NCBI GenBank assembly: GCA_930367205.1
Contig: OV884011.1
Span: 36,531,754 to 36,595,753 of the forward strand
Length of the DNA stretch: 64,000 nucleotides
Direction: 5' to 3'
DNA from: Acanthosoma haemorrhoidale
Lineage: Eukaryota > Arthropoda > Insecta > Hemiptera > Acanthosomatidae
Notes under the pieces: model-generated
What the model saw: only the letters and a program-made list of their open reading frames with translations
Databases searched by the model: none
Told to the model about the DNA's origin: nothing
Part shown: one piece after another, positions 23,701-37,079 of the stretch
Numbering within the stretch: the first letter of the stretch is position 1
How the letters are laid out: every line of letters starts with the position of its first letter
Translations under genes and position numbers: made by a program

Positions 23701-24800
23701 ATTTTCTTTTACCTTTGTTAGTATTTTTCTTTGCAAAACGATAACATATAATATTTTTAGCGATGAATTCGCGCTCTTTTTCTCTATCTACTTAAAATGC
23801 AGAAATAAATTTCATATGACCAAATAAATTATTGTAAATAAGCAAAATAAAACAAAAACTAACCATTTATCCGACTCGAGGTAAAGGGTCCTTTTGTAGC
23901 AAGTTACAAGTACATATATTCCGCTTCGCGTCGGTTCCTTAGCTTAGCGTGGGTCCCCTGTCGGATGAATTGTGAACTAACTGGAGTCCGTTATAAAAAA
24001 AAAAATTCGCTCTGGATGTGGTTTGTGTGTTCAACAAATGTATTAAAAAAGGGTGGATTAGAAGGATTAAGCGCTGGGAAATCGATAAATTTCTTTATTA
24101 AATATCGTATTTTATATTGTTACGTTTAAACTTCCATTCATCTTCATCCGGGTGGGTATTACAATATACTATATATTTATATTCATAAAATCTTTCTCTA
24201 ATGAAGAAAGTGTATTCGTGGACATACTAGTTTAATAGATTAAGATTGATTTTGAACAATTACCAGTAATCAGTCACAGACGGCATATGATGCTTAAGGA
24301 TGAACTATCGTTTCGAAAATAAATTTGATAACCGCTACTGCTTAAAGGAGTTAGTGTGACGGGATAAATCTAAGCATTTTATAATAGAAGTATGTGTAGA
24401 CGTCCAAAACACTATTCAAATATAAATAGAAACTTGTGGGAAGAGTTTCACGTTAGTTTCTTAATTATTTCAACCCCCGCAACTAGCAATTAATCATACC
24501 AGTTTCGAAACGTTGCCTAGTTAATATAATTAAATAAATTTCGCCCCCAAAAAGATGCGTTTTAACCTATACATGTATATTCTTGAATCTTCGATCTTGA
24601 TATCAAAACTTCGATGCCACATAAATTAGCCATCTCCAGAAAAATTGTGGGAGTTGTGAATTAATTTATTTCTACTAGGGATTTTAAATGCTAATATACA
24701 TAAAATGCCATATACATACATCCATACCACAAATTAAACTAAAACGTTGAATACAAAACAATGTATTCTACCTCCTGGAGTGGAAGCCCTGCCTTACACT

Positions 24801-24834
24801 AGCCGCCATTTTCTAAAGGATGCAAAATGGCGGG
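24801..24834. promoter_or_regulatory. Inverted pair of GCCAT (YY1/Pho-like) sites
   Basis: CCGCCATTTT at 24803-24812 and its exact complement AAAATGGCGG at 24824-24833 form an inverted repeat with an 11-bp spacer. Each arm contains the GCCAT core of YY1/Pleiohomeotic sites. A role as an intronic regulatory element is speculative. Confidence 0.3.
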
Positions 24835-25799
24835 TCGATGGCGCCGAGTTCCATTTTTCTAATCGTTGGTTATTTATTTTTGGAATATATTATTCAGAAT
24901 GCCAACTATAGAATGAAAAAAATATTATATTTTGCATTCTGGAGGATATTTTCTAGTTCCAAGAAATCTTTATTGAATAATCTTCAGTTTTCTGTCAAAA
25001 TTAGTCTAAAAACGTACTTAGTTTTAATTAAATGGCGAAACGACCATTCCATTTTTTTAACCCGGGGGGGGGGTTATAAATGTTATGTCGTTAAAATATA
25101 AAGTCCACAAATAATCTAGTTGCATAGGTGGCGAATAGTATTGAAATCGTTGCAAAATGCTCCCATAGAATAGAAAAGCCAAGCGTCCACCAATCCGAGA
25201 TTGCAGTTTATTTATAGCGTATAAATGTTTTTGATTCTCTTAAATCTATATCTTCTCGTCCATTCTTGACTGTTAAGTTTAGTACCGGTATCTAGAAGGA
25301 AACTAGTTATTTGAGTAAAATTTGGTTTCACTGATTTTTTTCATTTTGTGTTCCCCCCCCCCCTTATTACTTGGGATTCTTTCTTAACCAACCTGGAAAC
25401 AACAAAACACAGAACAAAGACGTTCTGTAATATACCTAATCCTAATTAATAATTTGTGTTATATGTTAGTTAACACATAGTATAAAGAAATTAAAATCTT
25501 TTTCGTAGCCTTAATTAAACCCGTAATTGTTTAATGCATCTACTGATGTATTTGCCACCAATTGCAGAAAGCTATTAAACACTTTAGCGTTTTATACTAT
25601 TGTTACGGTTCATGCTGACGGAAATGGATCTTTTCAAATCGTAACTGAAATATTCAGTTTTTTCTACTGTAAGCAAGTGCCTGCGATAGCGGCCATTAAA
25701 ACCTACCCTACCGAGTTTTCAGATAAATAGTTTCTTTACAGCTTTCTCCCCAGTCCCAGCATACAGCAGGTTGCAGGTTTTTTTTTTTTTTGACGGTTT

Positions 25800-26290
25800 G
25801 TTGTCGATGAAAGTCTCGGCTCATTTTGTGTATTATTAATCAGAACGTCAAGTCCTTTAGTCTAACATCTTATAAATTGTAAGTAATTTATTAATAATTG
25901 ACTCTTCATTATTTTTCATGAGGTTGCTTTTATTTTTGCCATCCTTAGAGAATCCAATAATACTTTCGTGAGAAATGTCATCATTTCAAATATAAAACAA
26001 AAGTTCTAATACATTTTTCATGTCAGTTTTATTGGCTACGTAATTTTAGTTCTTTTAAACCCCAACACGTTTCAAATATTATTAATCACTACATCCAGAT
26101 ATTTAGTTCATTGCCCGAATACGATAGAAAAATATTTATTATTTTAATGACCGTTCATATCTTCCATGGAGTGCGTTTTATTTTTACCATAAATCTATCA
26201 ACCAAAATGTCAGTGCAATATAAAGGCCCGGTTCGATTTTAATATTGTGAAATATAGGCGCTCAAATAAATAATATTTTTTTCTAACAGT
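25800..26290. repeat. Two diverged dispersed-repeat copies
   Basis: About 25860-25980 (TTATTAATAATTGACTCTTC, GAGGTTGCTTTTATTTTTGCC) and 26090-26230 (TTTTAATGACCGTTCATATC, GTGCGTTTTATTTTTACC) carry the same block order as the repeats at 125-230 and 19.8 kb. Confidence 0.45.
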
Positions 26291-26454
26291 CTCCTAAATG
26301 AAAAATATCATATTTGAGAAAGCTTTCCACTTTGTATTACTTCTCAAAATAACATTCTTAACATTGAACTAGAGAGTAAAAATAGCCGAACATCACAACT
26401 TTCACTATGACACAACCACAGTTAACAATTTGAACAAGACTTATTTTTTCTGCA

Positions 26455-27540
26455 ATTGAGTGCAGCGCTCTGTGTGAATGATGGTGGGGACTGCATTAGT
26501 TCAAGTTTCTGGCGCTGGACAACGCTACATGTCATTATCGTCAACGATTGATATTTTTTATATGATAATGAGTGTAACGCTGTGGGTTAATGAGAATGGA
26601 AACTACATTAGTTCAAACTTCTGCCGCTGCACGTCATTATCGCACACTACTTAAATTTTTTGCGATGGTGAGTGAAGCGCTCTGTGTGAACGATAATAGA
26701 GACTGCATAGTTAAAATTTCTGCTGTATGTCATCGTTCACGACTTAATTGTTTGTGGTAGTGAGTGGAGAGCTCTGTGTGAATGATAATGGGAACTACAT
26801 TAGTTCAAGCTTCTGCCGCTGCACGTCATTATCGCACACTACTTAATTTTTTTGCGATGGTGAGTGAAGCGCTCTGTGTGAACGATAATAGAGACTACAT
26901 AGTTAAAATTTCTGCTGTATGTCATCGTTCACGACTTAATTGTTTGTGGTAGTGAGTGGAGAGCTCTGTGTGAATGATAATGGGAACTACATTAGTTCAA
27001 GCTTCTGCCGCTGCACGTCATTATCGCACACTACTTAATTTTTTTGCGATGGTGAGTGAAGCGCTCTGTGTGAACGATAATAGAGACTACATAGTTAAAA
27101 TTTCTGCTGTATGTCATCGTTCACGACTTAATTGTTTGTGGTAGTGAGTGGAGAGCTCTGTGTGAATGATAATGGGAACTACATTAGTTCAAGCTTCTGC
27201 CGCTGTACGTCATTATCGCACACTACTTAAATTTTTTGCGATGGTGAGTGAAGCGCTCTGTGTGAATGATATTAGAGACTACATAGTTAAAATTTCTGCT
27301 GTATGTCATCGTTCACGACTTAATTGTTTGCGGTAGTGAGTGGAGCGTTCTGTGTGAATGATAATGGTGGCTACATTAGTTAAAGCTTCTCCCGCTACAC
27401 AGCGCAGCACATCGTTATCATTCATTATTAAATCATTACACGACCCTGATATTTGATGTGATAATAAGTGTATGGTTGTCTAGCAGTAAAAACTTGAAAC
27501 TAATGTAGTTCCCATTATTATTCACACAGATCGCAGCTTT
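26455..27540. repeat. Foldback-like element with 192-bp dimeric tandem repeats
   Basis: The phrase TGCGATGGTGAGTGAAGCGC recurs at 26661, 26853, 27045 and (start) 27237, a period of exactly 192 bp. Each 192-bp unit consists of two related half-units of about 96 bp, both beginning GAGTGRA-G-GCTCTGTGTGAA. Each half contains inverted segments, for example GTGAACGAT and ATCGTTCAC about 50 bp apart. The left end (26461-26510) recurs inverted at 27491-27537, so the array lies between terminal inverted repeats of about 45 bp. The architecture recalls Drosophila FB elements or a MITE with an amplified interior. There is no transposase frame. Confidence 0.8.
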
Positions 27541-29699
27541 GTACTTTTCCAGCTTATTTATTTGTTTGAAAAAACTTTTATTTATTTCTTATTTATATTT
27601 TTATTAAATTAAAATTTATGTGTACTGCAATGAATTTTTTATTCATAATCAAGAACGATGTTGACATCGATTTTTCGGGCTAATCGGGAATAATTGGGTG
27701 GAAAACACCAATTTTCAAGTAGCTATATTTTTATATCAAAAAACTACATATGTACTTACATTTAGATAAAAATGAACACACTCGTTTTTGTTATCAGTTT
27801 TTGTTTTTATTCTTAGATTTTATTTCGCTAACCTCTGTTCTTATGCTCCTTAAAGGTATATTATTATTATTATATTCCCGTATTCAGAATTTTTTTTTAT
27901 TAAAATTAGGCGATATGCTGGCCACTGCCTCTAGTGTATCTGTAGCTACTTTTTCTATGGTTGTATAATGCAATAAAATATTGCTTTGGGAAACGCTAGG
28001 CTTGCAGTTCACTTATTTAGTCATTAGTGAGCTGTTTGTACCTTTTATCTTCTCACTTTTCGTCTACTGAACCATGCCTTTGTTTACTTTATTGAATTAG
28101 GAAATTGTTTCTATTATCTCAAGACATATTTCAGTGTAATTTTGTTCATCATGTTGAGGATTTTGCTCTCCAATTTCCTCATCGACTTCTAAAAATTTTC
28201 TCCATGCAAGGTGGAGTGTTTTTCAATGCCATCTTTCCCGTGCTTCACAAACGGCGAAAATTTGATCCTTTATCGTCTACATTTTCAAGATATCCTTCAT
28301 GGATTTTGTTCAGTTTTCTTCATGAATAAAACATAGAAAAGTCTTTCTGTTCCTTCTTTTTAAACTGACTTTCATACCTTAATCCATGGGCTGAATTACC
28401 AAACTTACATTAGGTAGTAGATCGTAGACAAAGTATTTTTTTTTAAATATTAATTAATAAAATTCACTATAATTAATGTTTTTACAATTTTGATTTACAG
28501 GGTAGACCACTGTTAACTCTTAATCTGCTATCCTCCATGATGATTCAACTTAATAAATACATCGTACAACAGCCATTTTAATATCTTTGTAATCTTTAGC
28601 TCGTTTGTCTTTACAGCTTTTGATAAATAAATTGCTAGAGCTACATTTTTCAAAATGTGACCGTTATGTAGACTATTTTTACAATTTTCCATTACTATTT
28701 TTGTTTCATATGTATTAAATATTTATCATATATCATCTATGTATTAATAATTGCTAGTTTTTGCAAGTAATTCTAATTTTTAATAATTATTATATTATAT
28801 ATTATACTCAATAAAAAGTATAATGTCAAGGTTTCGAATCTGGAACTTCATTTCTGTTCAGGTGGTCTCCAATCTAAGCTTTTCCGTAACGAGCAAATGT
28901 TTTTGAATTTATTAGAGTTCACCATCATCTCACATCTTGAATATTTCAATTCAGTTAATAAGTGTGTTATAAGGTCTATTGGCGAAGCCCACTACTTAAC
29001 ATGAAGTTTATGTACAACTACATAGTTTGTATTTCATAATTGTGATCCTTGAAGGTTTTTTGTAAACTGTGATTATTCAGTTAGTAGATGTAAGCTCCAG
29101 AACCGATTCTTGAATTTTGTTTTGATATACAAAGTATTTTTTGTCGGCCCCCCATTGTATCATGTTTGGAAACACTAACAGGAAATTGCTGTTGAGATTT
29201 TAGTGTCAAACTAATTATGTTATAAGGTTAATAAACTAAAAGTACAATACCATTTACAATTCAAACTGTTAGATATATAGAAAGTAATTTTATTTGCAAA
29301 ATTATGTACAATGACAGTAATAGTATGAGAGGAGAGGGCACATGTACAAATAAACTTCTTCTGCTACCAAATTTTGTTTTACTTAGTTAAATAAAATCTT
29401 ATATGTAATTAGGGAAAATTTTCAAAACCAAGTCAGATTGCTTAATCAAAATGAAAACCTATATTATCGCATATAATATTTTTTACTATATTTATATTTT
29501 TCAAATCTATATAGTCTCGGATGAAATACTTTTGTACTTTCTTGGCAAGAACGAAAAAAAAATATAAGTCTCTTTTCTCTTATAAAACCACTTTTAAGTG
29601 GCATGCCAACCTCTTCGTGTTGTATTCTAATTTCAGTGTACCGAGGGGATTAAATTACCAAGTCTTAAGAACTGTTTCGAGTTATCTGAAGTTTAGAAT

Positions 29700-30476
29700 A
29701 TTTCGTTCGGCAGGTTGATCTCCGGGCAGCACTGGAAAATTGTAAACTTCTTGTCTAAATAAACTCTCTTGTATCTAATTAAAGAAGACCAATGAATAAC
29801 ACACTGATATACGCAGACAACATAGCCATTCTTACACAAAATAAAGACACAACTCAAATCTCGGTTACACTTCAAAAGAACTTAACACGACTACACAAAC
29901 AGTGCATTACATGAAAAACAAAAATCAACATCACAAAATCAAATTTACAAAATATATTACATACATGTTTCGTCGTTGGCATTCCCCATCTGTTTTTGTA
30001 GGTAATCATCCTCTACCTCAAACAGATACAGTGAATTACCTTGTATTGACACTTGATTAACGATTGGCATGGAACCCACACACTGTATTAAAAAGACAAA
30101 CTTTGAAATTAAGGCTATTTATGGAAATAATGAAATAGATTTATGGAACAACAAAAAAATCAATCGTAGCTATAATAGAAAGATACTATTTTGACTTATC
30201 ACTGGAGCATCTCAGTATGTCAGAAATACGACTACACACAGACTTAAGGATTCCACATGTACATACCTACATCAAGACTAATACCAATAATTCCATCAAA
30301 TATTATATGGACCCCCGAATCTTCACATACTTCCAATAGCAACACATGATTTACCTGAAACATCACAACTCCGGAGGAACTTAAGTGGGGATTTATTTAT
30401 TTAAATAAACCACCATCAACATAATCCTTCGTATAGGAAGGCATCACTGGATACTCTTCCACTTCCACTTAATGAA
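29700..30476 (+). pseudogene. Decayed Jockey-type reverse transcriptase fragment
   Basis: A broken plus-strand frame contains NNTLIYADNIAILTQNKDTT near 29791 (the YADD catalytic box, here YADN), then a helical TLQKNLTRLHKQC stretch. After a frame change near 29965 it continues RRWHSPSVFVGNHPLPQT, then VNYLVLTLD and LAWNPHTVLKRQTLKLR. These match the known order of palm and thumb motifs in insect Jockey-clade LINEs. Several stops, a frame change and loss of the second catalytic Asp show that it is dead. It lies in the same orientation as the host gene, inside its inferred giant intron. Confidence 0.75.
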
Positions 30477-31969
30477 ATTTTGATATATTATTGTTAGTCC
30501 CATGAGATATTATAGATGGCATCATCACATACCATGCTAGCTCACTTTTTTTTTTTTTGGAGCAATCAGGATGTCAGCTATGTACAAAATAAATAAAATT
30601 AGTCCTAACAGTGTCCCTTGTAAGACACTGCAGATAATTTTGTGTTATGTGGAAACCCGGTTGATTGAAAAAGATCTATTTGCCTAATATCTATGGGTAA
30701 TATGTATTCAAAATTGTTGAAATTTAATTTTGATTAGCTGATAAATTAATCTAAAAACCATGCCGTACCAAACCCTACATTAACCTGTCCCGCATAGTTT
30801 AGCAACTGTAGAACATCCTTTTCTGAAACCAAATGACTGCGGTATTATATGATTATGTTCTTAGTGTGGCTAAATATTCTATTAGCTTTTATTTTTTTCA
30901 AATGCTTAACCTGAAGGAGCTTAGAAGGCTAATTAATAGGTCTATAATATTCAGGATTTGATTTATCTTTCCCTCATTTTTGCAGTTTTGTGCTATAATA
31001 TTAGTTTATTATGAAAATATAATTTTGGTGCACTGCAGCTATTTTAGGAAGTTGCTTTAATATAATATTATTGATTTTGTCAACGCTTGGAGCTGTACGG
31101 TTTTGTTTGGCCATAACTATTACAATTACTACGTCCATCAACTCGCAAGACCTAGCCAGCTTACATTCTGTCAGTTAGATGGTTTAGCTATTTGTTGAAA
31201 CCTGCTCAGGTATATTGCTTTTTCATGTCGAGTGACTGAACTTCCTTTTATATTTAAGTGTTTTAATACTTTCCATAAGCGACCAATAATTGGCTTTACC
31301 TGCCCCTGTTCTCTAAATAGCTGTTCAATTTCCTATTCCTTAAATTTTGTGATTTGACTTAGTTCTGAAAGTAATTTTTTTACCCTAAGAAGGCTGTGAT
31401 ATAGGTAATTGTGATATAATAAACAAAACTTATTTTTTAGCTTTACCAAATCCTGGATGTGCGTGCAGTGGAGGTAATGGGTAACAAATTCAAATGATAA
31501 AGGCTGTGTTGATGCCGCTTATTTTACCAAATTAGATATTAATACTAGAACTATCACTTCAGTCAAAATGACTGGTCCTACAATTTTATTTTGAAATTCC
31601 TATTTCATGTTACATTTTTTTCCGAAAGTGAAGTAGTGACTTTTGCAACGATAACTAAAGCAGTCATATGAAGAATTATATATATATATATATTTTTTTT
31701 TATAGATTTCTTTATAAAAGCAATGGTTTCATATCTCAATTTAGCTTTTAAAATACTATAAAATAAATCGTGATACACTGGCCCAGTTATACCTATGGTG
31801 TATTCTTTTGTGAAATATGCTAAAATTGATTTTTAAAAATATTGATTACTTCTGATTACTACCGAAAAACTCTACCTGATAGAAAAACCTTTTTTAGATA
31901 TGAATTGAGTGGGAGAAATTCTGTGTGATCCACCTGTCGATGTTTGTGTTAATTGTTAATATGTTGAAA

Positions 31970-32420
31970 AACAACAACACTAATTACATATTGTTAATAA
32001 GGATGTCGAGGTTTTTAATTTACACCTTAGTCAACATTAAAGAAAAAAAAGTTTATTTTTTGTTAATACCATCTGATTAATATATTAATGCACCTTAATT
32101 ATTTTCCATGGTGCTGGTTTCATTTTAAACATCATCAAACTATTATGCCTATTAATGGCTGAGATAAAAGTTCCCACCTTGACTTGAATAAAAGTTTTAA
32201 TAACTTTTGGGTGAATATAGTTTTAAAAAAAAAACACTAGTTACATATTTTTAATCAGGATTTCGATATTTTTAGTTTGTTACCCTACACCCTAGTCATC
32301 ATTATAGGGAAAAACTTCTTTTTTTTTTTGTTAATACCAATTGATTAATTAATGATAGCCAAACATGCATGTTTTATGTTGATGGCCATATCATTCCTGT
32401 CTTTTTAAAATCAAAGGGAC
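31970..32420. repeat. Tandem pair of the dispersed diverged repeat
   Basis: About 31975-32110 and 32228-32360 share CACTA-TTACATATT, then TTAAT-AGGAT, CACC-TAGTCA-CATTA, a T-rich run, then TTGTTAATACCA-TGATTAAT. The offset is about 250 bp. This is the same pattern as at 19.5-20.1 kb. Confidence 0.55.
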
Positions 32421-32721
32421 TTTGCATGTGAAAAATTTTTGTCTGTAGCCTTGACAAAGGACTGACCTAAGTCTACAAGAGAAATGAGGGGTTTTAGCTT
32501 TTGAAAAATACTAATGGACTTCTTTGTCCAGGGCAAAAGCTCTACAATTCAAAAATAACAAGCCTTGCAATTAGCAGCTCTTTTTCTCCCTTACTGTTAA
32601 GCTATCCAGGATATACAACAAGGCAGGTATAGGGATTATGCAGGTAGGTTTCATAGATTTTCGGTCAGTTGTCTTTCCCATTTAGAGCTGAACAGCAATT
32701 GTGAATAACTAAATAATTAAT

Positions 32722-32850
32722 GTATTTTCACTGTGGCTTATTCAATAATGTTTGAGCCTCTAGGTAATATTTTTATTGACTACTGCACCATATATGTACA
32801 CTGTCAACGTTCAGCCTTCAGGCAATATCAAGGATTATAGTTATGAAATC
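32722..32850. mobile_element. Single end of the 34.6-kb MITE family
   Basis: TATTTTCACTGTGGCTTATT, followed by GAGCCTCTAGG, TTTTATTGACTAC and TTCAGGCAATATCAAGGA, is homologous to the terminal inverted repeats of the element at 34595-35115. Only one terminus is present, so this is a truncated copy or half-element. Confidence 0.6.
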
Positions 32851-33224
32851 GTATTCTATCAAATGCCAACTCCCTGGAAAATAAATTATTTATATCAGAT
32901 ATGAAACGGATTGTAAATTATATTATCATTAGCCTGTACACTCCTCATTCCTGGATGGGTATCCAGAGCCTGCCTGACAAACTACGCTTAAATAATTAAT
33001 TTTGCGGCATTTTTTAAATAATAGATAGGTTGGATGTGCGAAATGCAAACATTTAACCGCTTATCAAGATTTAAAGAGAGGAAAAAAAGACATGTTTGTT
33101 TGAGAACAAGTGTATCCTATGTCCTGGCTCTACCTACCACCATCTACCTGTCCTCTCAGGTATATTCTCAGGTCATTCTATTCACTGAGGGGATCAAGGG
33201 ACCAGACACTCAATGAACATTGGA

Positions 33225-34590
33225 AACAAGTTGGCTTTTACCTCTGAAAAAATCACTTGTAGTATTGAAAAAAGTTAAAAAGGAAAAAAAAAATGTTAAG
33301 AACACAATGTTAACGACAATTTCAATGACAGCTACACAAAATTACATCCCCCCCCCAAGCATCGAGTAATTAATTGTTGATACTTTATCAATATGTATAG
33401 AGGTGGCTATAGTTCACATAGTTTATTTTAACAAACAGAACCTCCGTCTCAAATTTTATGTTTGAACAGGTGAATTGCAAAGATCATGATGATATGGATA
33501 TGAGAAGGCAAGTGTTTCTGGTTAAAAAAAAACAACTACTTAGGGGTGGTCAGAGAAAGGGCAACGGGAACGTGCCGTTTGAATATAATACGTGCCTCTT
33601 GCACAAATAATCCGATCCTGTTTTTAAAGGTGATAATTGCATTTATTTTTGTATCATCCCTTGTTCGACTAAGTAGCAAACCATTAAGGAAATTTTTACA
33701 TGTTGTTTATGACAATGGTGACAAGATAATAACGTGAAAAATGCAGAGATTGTAGATTTAGACATACAAATCAGTCGTGGCCCCCCCCCCCCTCGCCACT
33801 TAACTCATTAAGTTACAGTTCAAGTATTTCAACTACTACAATATACTAATTCAATTTATTTTAATTATATTACATAAATACAATATCTTAATTATGCTAA
33901 GCTCCTCAAATCAATGTGACAACTGAACTAACTCCAGGGGGTGGGTACGACTAGTAAAGCAGTTATTATTATTTTTTTATTTTTTTTTTTTTTCTTGCCC
34001 TACCTGAGGCTCAGCCTCAAACGGGCTTGTTGTTTCAATACTGATAAATATCATCAAAAATGTTTGATAAAAAAGGACCAATATTTCCACTTTCTTGGCC
34101 ATGTTTAACATGTCACCCAATATTTGTCATTACATGGATGGAATAAAATTTAACCAAAAACTTAAAAAGTGTATTCGCGTTTTAAAGGCCGACGACGATG
34201 ATTCGTATGAAATAATGATATTTAAATATAAAATATATTTATTTATTCCGTTTATTAGTACGTAAAAAATAGGCTTTTATAGTGTTCATTGTACTCCTCG
34301 GCGCGTGAGTGACGCCATTGATATAGGACAGGGCCAGTGGCAAACATTCGGAACTGACGGAGGGACCTGACCTATCGCCCTTAAAACTAGTGGGGCGTCT
34401 GGTTTATGGCTCTGCAATAAATTTGCACCTGCCAAACTGTCAGGGTTTCTCTAAGTGTGTTTAGGCTCTCTTCATTTATGGCCTAGTACTAGGGCTTTTT
34501 AGGGGGGGAAAAAATGACTCCTGTTTATTACTCAGGGGGCTCAAAGAAGTTGGCGTCAAGCAAAAAAATGCGAGCCGATATCGACTTTGG
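33225..34590. repeat. Duplicated segment, copy 1
   Basis: Blocks at 33229-33310 (ACCTCTGAAAAAATCACTTG) and 34150-34590 are repeated in the same order at 37187-37770. The most similar block, about 34290-34580, is GC-richer than its surroundings. It runs from GTACTCCTCGGCGCGTGA through GGCCAGTGGCAAACATTCGG to GGGCTCAAAGAAGTTGGCG with few differences. About 800 bp (33350-34150) is absent from copy 2. The MITE starts right at the end of the homology. No open frame is conserved between the copies. Confidence 0.85.
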
Positions 34591-34594
34591 TCAT

Positions 34595-35115
34595 ATTTTC
34601 ACTGTGGTTTATTAAATAAAGTTTAAGCCTCCTCTTAATACTTTTATTGACAACTACATCTTATACACTCAATATTTTGCCTATTCAGGCATCTTCAAGG
34701 ACTTTATTTATAAATAACAAGAAATGTATATATGTTTATACGAAGAAATATTGACATTTTTGTTATCATTACAGCATTTAGAGCATAACTGTAAACATTT
34801 TTTTACAATTAAAAGTGGATTGGGTGGATAATTATAAAAAAACCTGTCTGGCTGTACCAAAAATATTAATCATATTCCTCATAAGATTCAGGTCTGTTGC
34901 TTGAGTTATTCCGATCTTTTTATTGATAGGCTGTATCTTGTAACATACATGTATTGTTTTTATTAATGTTATTGTACATATCTTGTATTTCATAAATACA
35001 GTCCTTGAAGGTGCCTGAAGAGGTGAATGGTTGACAGAGAATAAGATATAGTTGTCAATAAAATCATTACTAAGAGGCTCAAGGTTTATTTAAGAAACCA
35101 CTGTGAAAATATACC
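34595..35115. mobile_element. MITE, about 520 bp, with roughly 115-bp terminal inverted repeats
   Basis: 34597-34712 is the imperfect reverse complement of 34990-35115. Shared landmarks are TTTTCACTGTGGTTTATT, TATTGACAACTA and AGGC..CTTCAAGGAC. TA dinucleotides border both TTTTCAC termini, which is compatible with the TA target duplication of Tc1/mariner-type transposition. No transposase is present, so it would be non-autonomous. A related single end lies at 32.7 kb. Confidence 0.75.
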
Positions 35116-37079
35116 ATAGATTTTAGTTAGATCATAATTCTAAAATCTTTTTAATACAGAGCCATAGATCGAAATGAATAATTAGCTTCCTTAAGCCTTG
35201 ATTTATTCATTCATTAGATGACATAATTTTCATTGTACGTGTAAAACATTTAATATTCGGTAAAATGGATAATTAATCAAAAATGAAAAAGGTGCCACAT
35301 TTAATATTTAGTTGTAATTTTAATTAGGCAATTCTCCATTATTATTACTCTTGTTTAGGCACAGAGAAATAAAACAGCGGAACTGAAGTTGTTCGGATGC
35401 GTACTAGTGCTCAGTAGCTGCGCTGCGATGCACGTGAACGTCTGTTAGGGGTGAAGTAGACTGTTATTAAAAAATGTCACAAAAAGTGTCAATGAAATCG
35501 TTTTCGCATTCCTCCATTAATATTAAGTGCATTACAATTTGATTTGAATTTTTTTGATGTATCCTCTCAACCAGAATAGAAAATCAGAACTCAAAGAGTT
35601 ATTGTTGAAATTATTGCCTTTCCCCCCGTTTTATTATTTCCCCCTTAACTGCTCGTTGTATTTTAATAGATATTTGTATATACCTCAAACATTTCGGATC
35701 TATTTCATTGCTCTTTAGCTGCTTGAAAGTCTATCTTCAGGCTCGAAGTTGTCTTAAATAAAATTTAACTTACACTATGAATGAGATAATATACATTTTT
35801 AAATATGTTCGGGCTGATATTATTTTATTATTTAAAATAATGAATTATCAACATCGTGAAATTAACCTAGGCTTTCACGACTAGCTAGTAAGGTTGGAGG
35901 GGTTGACGCGTTGATAATTTATCAGTAAAAGTTTCGCCTTAACATGCTAACTAACTGTGCATGGGCTTACCTACAGTAAATAACATTTGAGTGCCTTGAA
36001 ATCGCACACTTAAAATATCATCCGGAATGAATTTTCCCATCTTTTGTAAAACCACGCAGCTCCTATTGTTTCTTTCGTGATTGACATGCCTTTAACATTT
36101 TCAACCTTTTGAAGTACAAACAATTCGTACAGGGAAATAGGTTTAGTTCGGTTGACCGTTTTTCAGAACTCGCATTCTTGGCATTGTGTTCTTGAGGGCA
36201 TTGTTTCTTGTCCTTTTGTGACCTACGCACCTGTTTTAAGATACTGGTGAAAGTTGGCAGGGATTTACTGACCATTGCAGGCTCCCACGTATGCGCCAAA
36301 CAAGCGTGCGACACCCGTTGTGCAGTTCATAGAACAGCTTGGTGGAAACGGACGGATAGACTTTCTTTTAACGTATCTTCATCAAACACAAAAACAAACA
36401 AGTATATTCCCCCCTCCCGCTAATCATAAACAAAAGTGTACTTAATAAAATTATATGTACAAACAAAATTAACTAAAAAATCGAAAAAGAATTATATCGA
36501 TAAACATTGTGTCCTCCCATTGATGGAGGGAGGGCTTTTGTCCACGCGTCAATTTATTAAATAATTGTTTAAAACAATAGTAGTTTAGGCACGTTTTAAA
36601 CTACTCCATTTTTTTTTGTTATAGGTTTTAGGGCCCTCAGCGATGATTCTAAAAATAAAAAATAATTGTAAATAACTAAAACATCAATTGAACGTAAAAA
36701 ATAAAAAACCATTAAAACTAGTTTAGGGCGAACTAAATAGGCGGGGTTTACCTAGTTGCATCTGAGATTTTCTAGAAAATCTTCCAATTTATTTTTACGT
36801 TATGGTTTTTAAATTTTTATTATTCATGAGGGGGTGAGAATTTTCTAATTGGGATTTGAAAAGTGTGAAGATGATGTCAATTGTAGAACATACATACATT
36901 TTTGCCTGACTAATAAGCGCCCCGTACTGGAATAAAAGTAGATCATCTCCCTTCTGCTTAGCAATAAAAAGTGATAAAATCATACCTCTTCTAATTATGT
37001 TTTTACTCCACTGCAACAGAATTTCGAAACGTGTTAACGGCCGGTTAATTTAACATAATTATAGCCCACTTAACGCATG

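Noticed and set aside
33349..33791. Poly-C tracts (also near 15361, 21582, 25072 and 25353) as regulatory G-quadruplex sites
   Set aside because: Single uninterrupted runs of 8-12 bases, not four spaced runs. They are more likely homopolymer drift or sequencing-length uncertainty.
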